Assembly: GCA_932521025.1 (NCBI GenBank)
Contig: OW051472.1
Span: 6,076,001-6,140,000 of the forward strand
Reading direction: 5' to 3'
DNA length: 64,000 nt
Origin: Oscheius onirici
Lineage: Eukaryota > Nematoda > Chromadorea > Rhabditida > Rhabditidae
Below, one piece after another: positions 60,442 through 64,000 of this stretch; the stretch's first letter is position 1; each line of letters opens with the position of its first letter. The translations under genes were made by a program, and so were the position numbers. The notes under the pieces were generated by a model. That model was given only the letters and a program-made list of their open reading frames with translations, ran no database searches and was not told where the DNA came from.

Positions 60442-60521
60442 CAGTCAACTCTCGATATAGGAGACTCGACTTTTGCACGAAAAAAGTCTCCTATTCGGTG
60501 AATTCTCCTATATCGAGAGTT
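60442..60521 (+). repeat. CTCGATATAGGAG terminal-repeat-like block
   Basis: CAGTCAACTCTCGATATAGG...GTCTCCTATTCGGTGAATTC then TCCTATATCGAGAGTTTG. The start resembles the terminal repeats of pogo/Tigger-like DNA transposons. A related block in the opposite sense is at 62036-62090. Confidence 0.5.
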
Positions 60522-61261
60522 TGGTTAAAATGTGACCAAAATGGCTTCAAATCGCCCAATTTCGTTGAATACTGTTGCTTTACGCGTTTTACATTCATTT
60601 ATGAGGTCATTTATTCAAACAAAGTACTAACAAACGTGGAAAAAATCAACAATTTCACTTTGACTTTAAAGCGATTGTCCGGACCCTTTTCTCGATCTAT
60701 TTTAAATTGCTCCCAAGCCTGTATGTGTTTGTCTGTGTGTGTGTGTGTGTCTGAAGCTCTAATTCTAAAGCAAGTCTGGAACGTCGACTGGAACAGAATG
60801 ACAAGGGGAGATGGGAAGGACAGTAGGACTGAGACTCACTAAAGATAGAGCCGGGCGACCCGTTCAGGTCCTACATTTTGAAATTAGGCTAAGGAGGGAG
60901 CGGGTTCTAATACAAATTCGGTAGTTTCTTTGGAGGGTCAGGGAGAGTAACTGGAGGAGAGTAAGAAAGGAGAAGTGAAAAGGAAATCACAACTAGGGCT
61001 CCGTGATAGAGCGAAGTCGTGAACTTCTACATTAGACTGGATAAGTTTTGACATGACTTGACAAACACACTTTGAACTTGTATTTCTAACCGAATAAGGT
61101 TGTTCGCTGTGAAGGAGGCAGTTATGTGTTTTGTGATCCACGTAGATAGACGTTAGTTTTGTAATGTTGGAGTGAGATTAGGTAGATCAAGTTTTATGGG
61201 GGGTTGGTTGTATTTCGGCAGATGCTTAGATGGAAATCATATTTTTCTAGATCACGCTTAC

Positions 61262-61330
61262 ATTTTCCAGCTTTGCGATGATCTGCAAAAAATTTAAGGA
61301 TGAGTTAGAAATTGAGATTTCATTTCGGCT
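61262..61330 (+). repeat. Hairpin-repeat family, copy 9 (internally deleted)
   Basis: ATTTTCCAGCTTTGCGATG, ATCTGCAAAAAATTTAAGG, then the tail GTTAGAAATTGAGATTTCATT; the right arm is missing. A G11 run follows at 61343. Confidence 0.6.
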
Positions 61331-61342
61331 TCTCAAAAAAAA

Positions 61343-61353
61343 GGGGGGGGGGG
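61343..61353 (+). repeat. Poly-G tract (11 G)
   Basis: A8 followed by G11, directly after hairpin-repeat copy 9. Confidence 0.85.
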
Positions 61354-62035
61354 ATAGCCGGGATGTGCGCTTCCGACCGAAGCTGAGCCATTTGATTTGA
61401 CTGAGCCCTTACTGTTAGTCGATGGGTTTCTCTCTACTGAACTGATACTCATCTCTGTCTACACTCTTTTGGGTTTTCTGATCTGATCTAATAAACTGTG
61501 ATTGTTCTCTCCTCCGATTAGAAGAAACACCGGTAGAACAGTTAAAACTCTGTGCTCTCTCATTACACTGTCTTTCCATCGGTTCAATAACTGATAGTTA
61601 CTGTGGAATTGGGAACGACAGATCAGTCAGGCTGCAGCTTACAATCGCCAGAAACAAACGATCAGTTTATACAGAGACATCTTGAGAAAGAACAGTCACC
61701 GTTTGTTAGATCAAAGAAGAGAACCCAACATCAATAACAGAATTATCCTTCAGTTCGGAGGTTGCTATGATCTCATGTGAACTCAAAAAACATCTAAAGA
61801 AGTGAGAAATGAAAAAATAGAGAGACTTCACAAACGAAAAAAGAGAAAGCATCCGGCGAGTACGCAATTTCGCGTGAGTGACTGTACGCAAAATCACGGC
61901 ACAAAAAGAATTCTCTTACATCGAGAGGAAAAAATAACTGAATTCTACTATTGGTGCCAAAAAAATTTCTCCTATTCCAAATATCGAGAGTCAAAATACA
62001 CTAAAAACGGGGGTTTTTCGTTTTTCGCACCAAAA

Positions 62036-62090
62036 ATGTCTCCTATATGGTGAATTCTCCTATATCGGGTGTCTCCAATATCGAGAGTTG
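62036..62090 (-). repeat. Second CTCGATATAGGAG-like block
   Basis: TCTCCTATATGGTGAATTCT, CCTATATCGGGTGTCTCC and AATATCGAGAGTTG mirror the block at 60442-60521; a single ATATCGAGAG also occurs near 61980. If these are paired ends the element would span about 1.65 kb, but no transposase is visible. Confidence 0.45.
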
Positions 62091-62157
62091 TGTATTTTTC
62101 TTTTTCTGACAAAACGCACTGACAACTTTTCAGATTTATGTCACACGGAACGGAAAG

Positions 62158-63487
62158 ATGACGACGGTAGAAGAGTCTTCTTGTTCTCCAGAGAAGGAGG
62201 AGGCGAAGGAGAGGTAAAACGCATATTTGGACGGCAGTAATCACAATTTGCAGTTATTTCTCCAAGGGACATGACAATCAGACCATGTTCAGCGACGGGA
62301 TTGTCGATTTCGGAAGGTGAGTGGAATGAGACAGAAACAAAATTATTTCTATTCATTACATTCTAAATTCTTTACTGAAATCAGAAAGTTAACAAAAAGG
62401 AAAAGAAAATTACAGAAAAAGCCATCCGGCGCATGTTCCCACCGGCTCGACCGCAGTTCTGACATTCTACCCGACTATGGAGGAATTCAAAGATTTTAAA
62501 GGCTATATAGCCAAAGTGGAGGCTGTAGGAGCGCATTCACAATGTGGAATCTGTAAGATTGTGCCGCCAGAAGGTTGGAGTCCTCGCCCGAGCAAGACTA
62601 ACTATGACGACGTCGATGGTTACATGATCAGTAGGTGATTACAGTGTCCCAGACAAGCAAAAAGTGGGAAATTATAGTCCGGTGAAGGAGATAATGACGC
62701 CAAGTAGTGTTGGAGTCTATCAGAAAACGAATGAGATTTACAAGAAACAGATGAGTGTCAAGGAATACCGAGCATTGGCTAGAAGTTTCCACTACAAACC
62801 GCCAGTGGAGTTTGGACAGCTGAGTGGACTGAAAATGGAAGAGTGAGTTACTGAGCCCCTCGCCTAAATTTCTGGACTTCGAACAATCAATTTTCTACGT
62901 TTACGTTTTCCAGATTTGTGGTATTTAGCAAAGTAGTTTTTATTTTTAGGATTGGGGGGGATACAAAAGTGGACATGCCTTATTCATATGTTTCAGATAT
63001 TTCTTCAATCACATGACCGAAAGAACACCCGTATACGGAGCCGACACGGAAGGAAGTATATACGATCATGGAATCCAAGAGTTCAACATGAACAATCTCG
63101 GGACGATTTTAAACGATTACAAGGAGAAAGTCAAAGGAGTCAACACAGCCTATCTTTACTTTGGAATGTACAAGACATGCTTCCCTTGGCATGCCGAAGA
63201 CATGGATCTTTACTCGATTAACTACCTCCACTTCGGTGCTCCCAAGTTCTGGTACGCGATACCGGCAGAAGCGGCTGACCGCTTCGAGACACTGTTGGAT
63301 CAACTGTATCCAGAGTGGAAAAAGCAGTGTCCGGTCAGTTGTAGAGAGTTTACCATAGGAAATTGAGATTTAGGCATTTCCGCGACACAAGCTCTGCATG
63401 GTCAGCCCAGATGTGCTCCGGACTCATAACATTCCTTTTGGGACTATGATGCAGAGGCCGAACGAGTTCATCATTACTTTTCCAAGA
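62158..63487 (+). CDS. KDM4: KDM4/JMJD2-type histone lysine demethylase, 5' part
   Basis: JmjN-JmjC dioxygenase that removes methyl groups from H3K9/H3K36 using Fe(II) and 2-oxoglutarate. Exons 62158-62213, 62254-62316, 62416 to about 62634, about 62641-62842, 62997-63333 and 63374-63487. Jmj[37 protein letters not shown]. Jmj[41 protein letters not shown] (the Fe-binding His and Glu), [27 protein letters not shown]. The gene continues past the window. At 62627-62650 the frame changes: ...DGYMIS and ...[12 protein letters not shown] are one base out of phase. Either a single-base error is present or the 10-nt GTGATTACAG behaves as an intron, which is implausibly short. A seven-codon uORF starting at 62138 ends on the start codon (ATGA overlap). 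Confidence 0.88.
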
Positions 63488-64000
63488 GTGAGTGGATTGA
63501 GACAGTTAACTAGAAGGGATTGACGCGTCTAGTTTGGCATGGTGCCGTAGAAAACAACAGTAACAGCTGACCTGAATGGAAGACGACGACAGTAATGATC
63601 CTTCCACAGACTAGGGGGCTAATTGACAACTGGCTCTAAAAAACAGCGGTTGAAGTGAGCCTCCTATTGGTAATTATCTCCATGCATTAGGTAAATTTAT
63701 AAGCTCATGAGAACTTCCGAAAGCCTTTCCTGCGTGGCCATAATAATAGGGCAGACTGTGAATCTTAAGAAGCTTTGACCCTTTTGCTTCAAAAGTAATA
63801 GCCCTTTCAGGTGCCACCATTGAACTCCGAATGAAGTTTACTGATAAAAATAGTGTTCAGTTTTCACTTCGACCGATTTTATATGGTTTCGTACCTAAGG
63901 TGGTGTAGGAATATAAGTGATGTAGGAATATACTCGCTTTAACTTTTCAAAACAGGGATAGACGAGACGAATCCAATTTCAGGGCTACCATATGGGGTTC

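Larger units (their letters stand above)
59704..62157. other. Interval between the KDEL receptor and KDM4
   Basis: No conserved exon recognised. It contains a (GT)n run near 60733-60750, related TIR-like blocks at 60442-60521 and 62036-62090, one hairpin-repeat copy (61262-61330) and a G11 run (61343-61353). Confidence 0.45.

Overview
The window is nuclear DNA of a small metazoan, most probably a nematode. Genes are split by GT-AG introns that are often only 39-52 bp. One protein has the nematode astacin layout (astacin, EGF, CUB, Thr-rich linker, two ShK domains). Nearly every well-defined start codon lies 0-24 bases after a pyrimidine-rich ...CAG, as expected for spliced-leader trans-splicing. 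There is no rRNA, CRISPR or bacterial-type operon.

Layout. 1-6.8 kb: no recognisable gene, but two ~245-bp inverted repeats and other duplications. 6.8-10.4 kb: an orphan four-pass membrane protein (+), a small secreted cysteine peptide gene lying antisense inside its 0.8-kb intron, and a cathepsin B (-). 13.4-17.2 kb: a rhodopsin-family GPCR (+) and an astacin pseudogene (+). 17.5-20.8 kb: a KCNQ potassium channel (-). 21-27.5 kb: gene-poor. 27.5-30.2 kb: a second astacin (+). 30.3-41.5 kb is a dense housekeeping block: choline/ethanolamine phosphotransferase, a small putative mitochondrial membrane protein, MRTO4, a CHCHD4/Mia40-like protein (+), TAPT1 and a puromycin-sensitive aminopeptidase. 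43.0-43.9 kb: adenylate kinase (-). 44.6-51.4 kb is a transposon graveyard (hAT relics, RTE-type endonuclease relic, large foldbacks, tRNA-like heads, a minisatellite). 52.1-52.6 kb: an acidic orphan protein (+). 52.9-58.2 kb: WDR44 (-). 58.5-59.7 kb: KDEL receptor (+). 62.2 kb to the end: the 5' part of a KDM4/JMJD2 histone demethylase (+), cut by the window edge.

How genes relate. Two minus-strand runs look like trans-spliced operons: aminopeptidase then TAPT1 (160 nt apart), and MRTO4 then the small membrane protein then the phosphotransferase (189 and 242 nt apart). MRTO4/CHCHD4 and WDR44/KDEL receptor are head-to-head pairs with 189 and 290 bp between start codons.

Most notable: a CHC in place of CPC at the redox site of the Mia40-like protein, whose gene carries two foldback elements with 8-bp target duplications, one exactly at a splice donor; a dispersed ~80-130-bp hairpin repeat family with at least nine copies, one of which seems to supply the 3' splice site of the ShK exon; three independent GC-AG introns; the nested CX3CX9CX3C peptide gene; and an astacin whose zinc motif is split by a frameshift beside a paralogue whose motif is intact. 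All exon borders were read by eye from splice consensus and frame.
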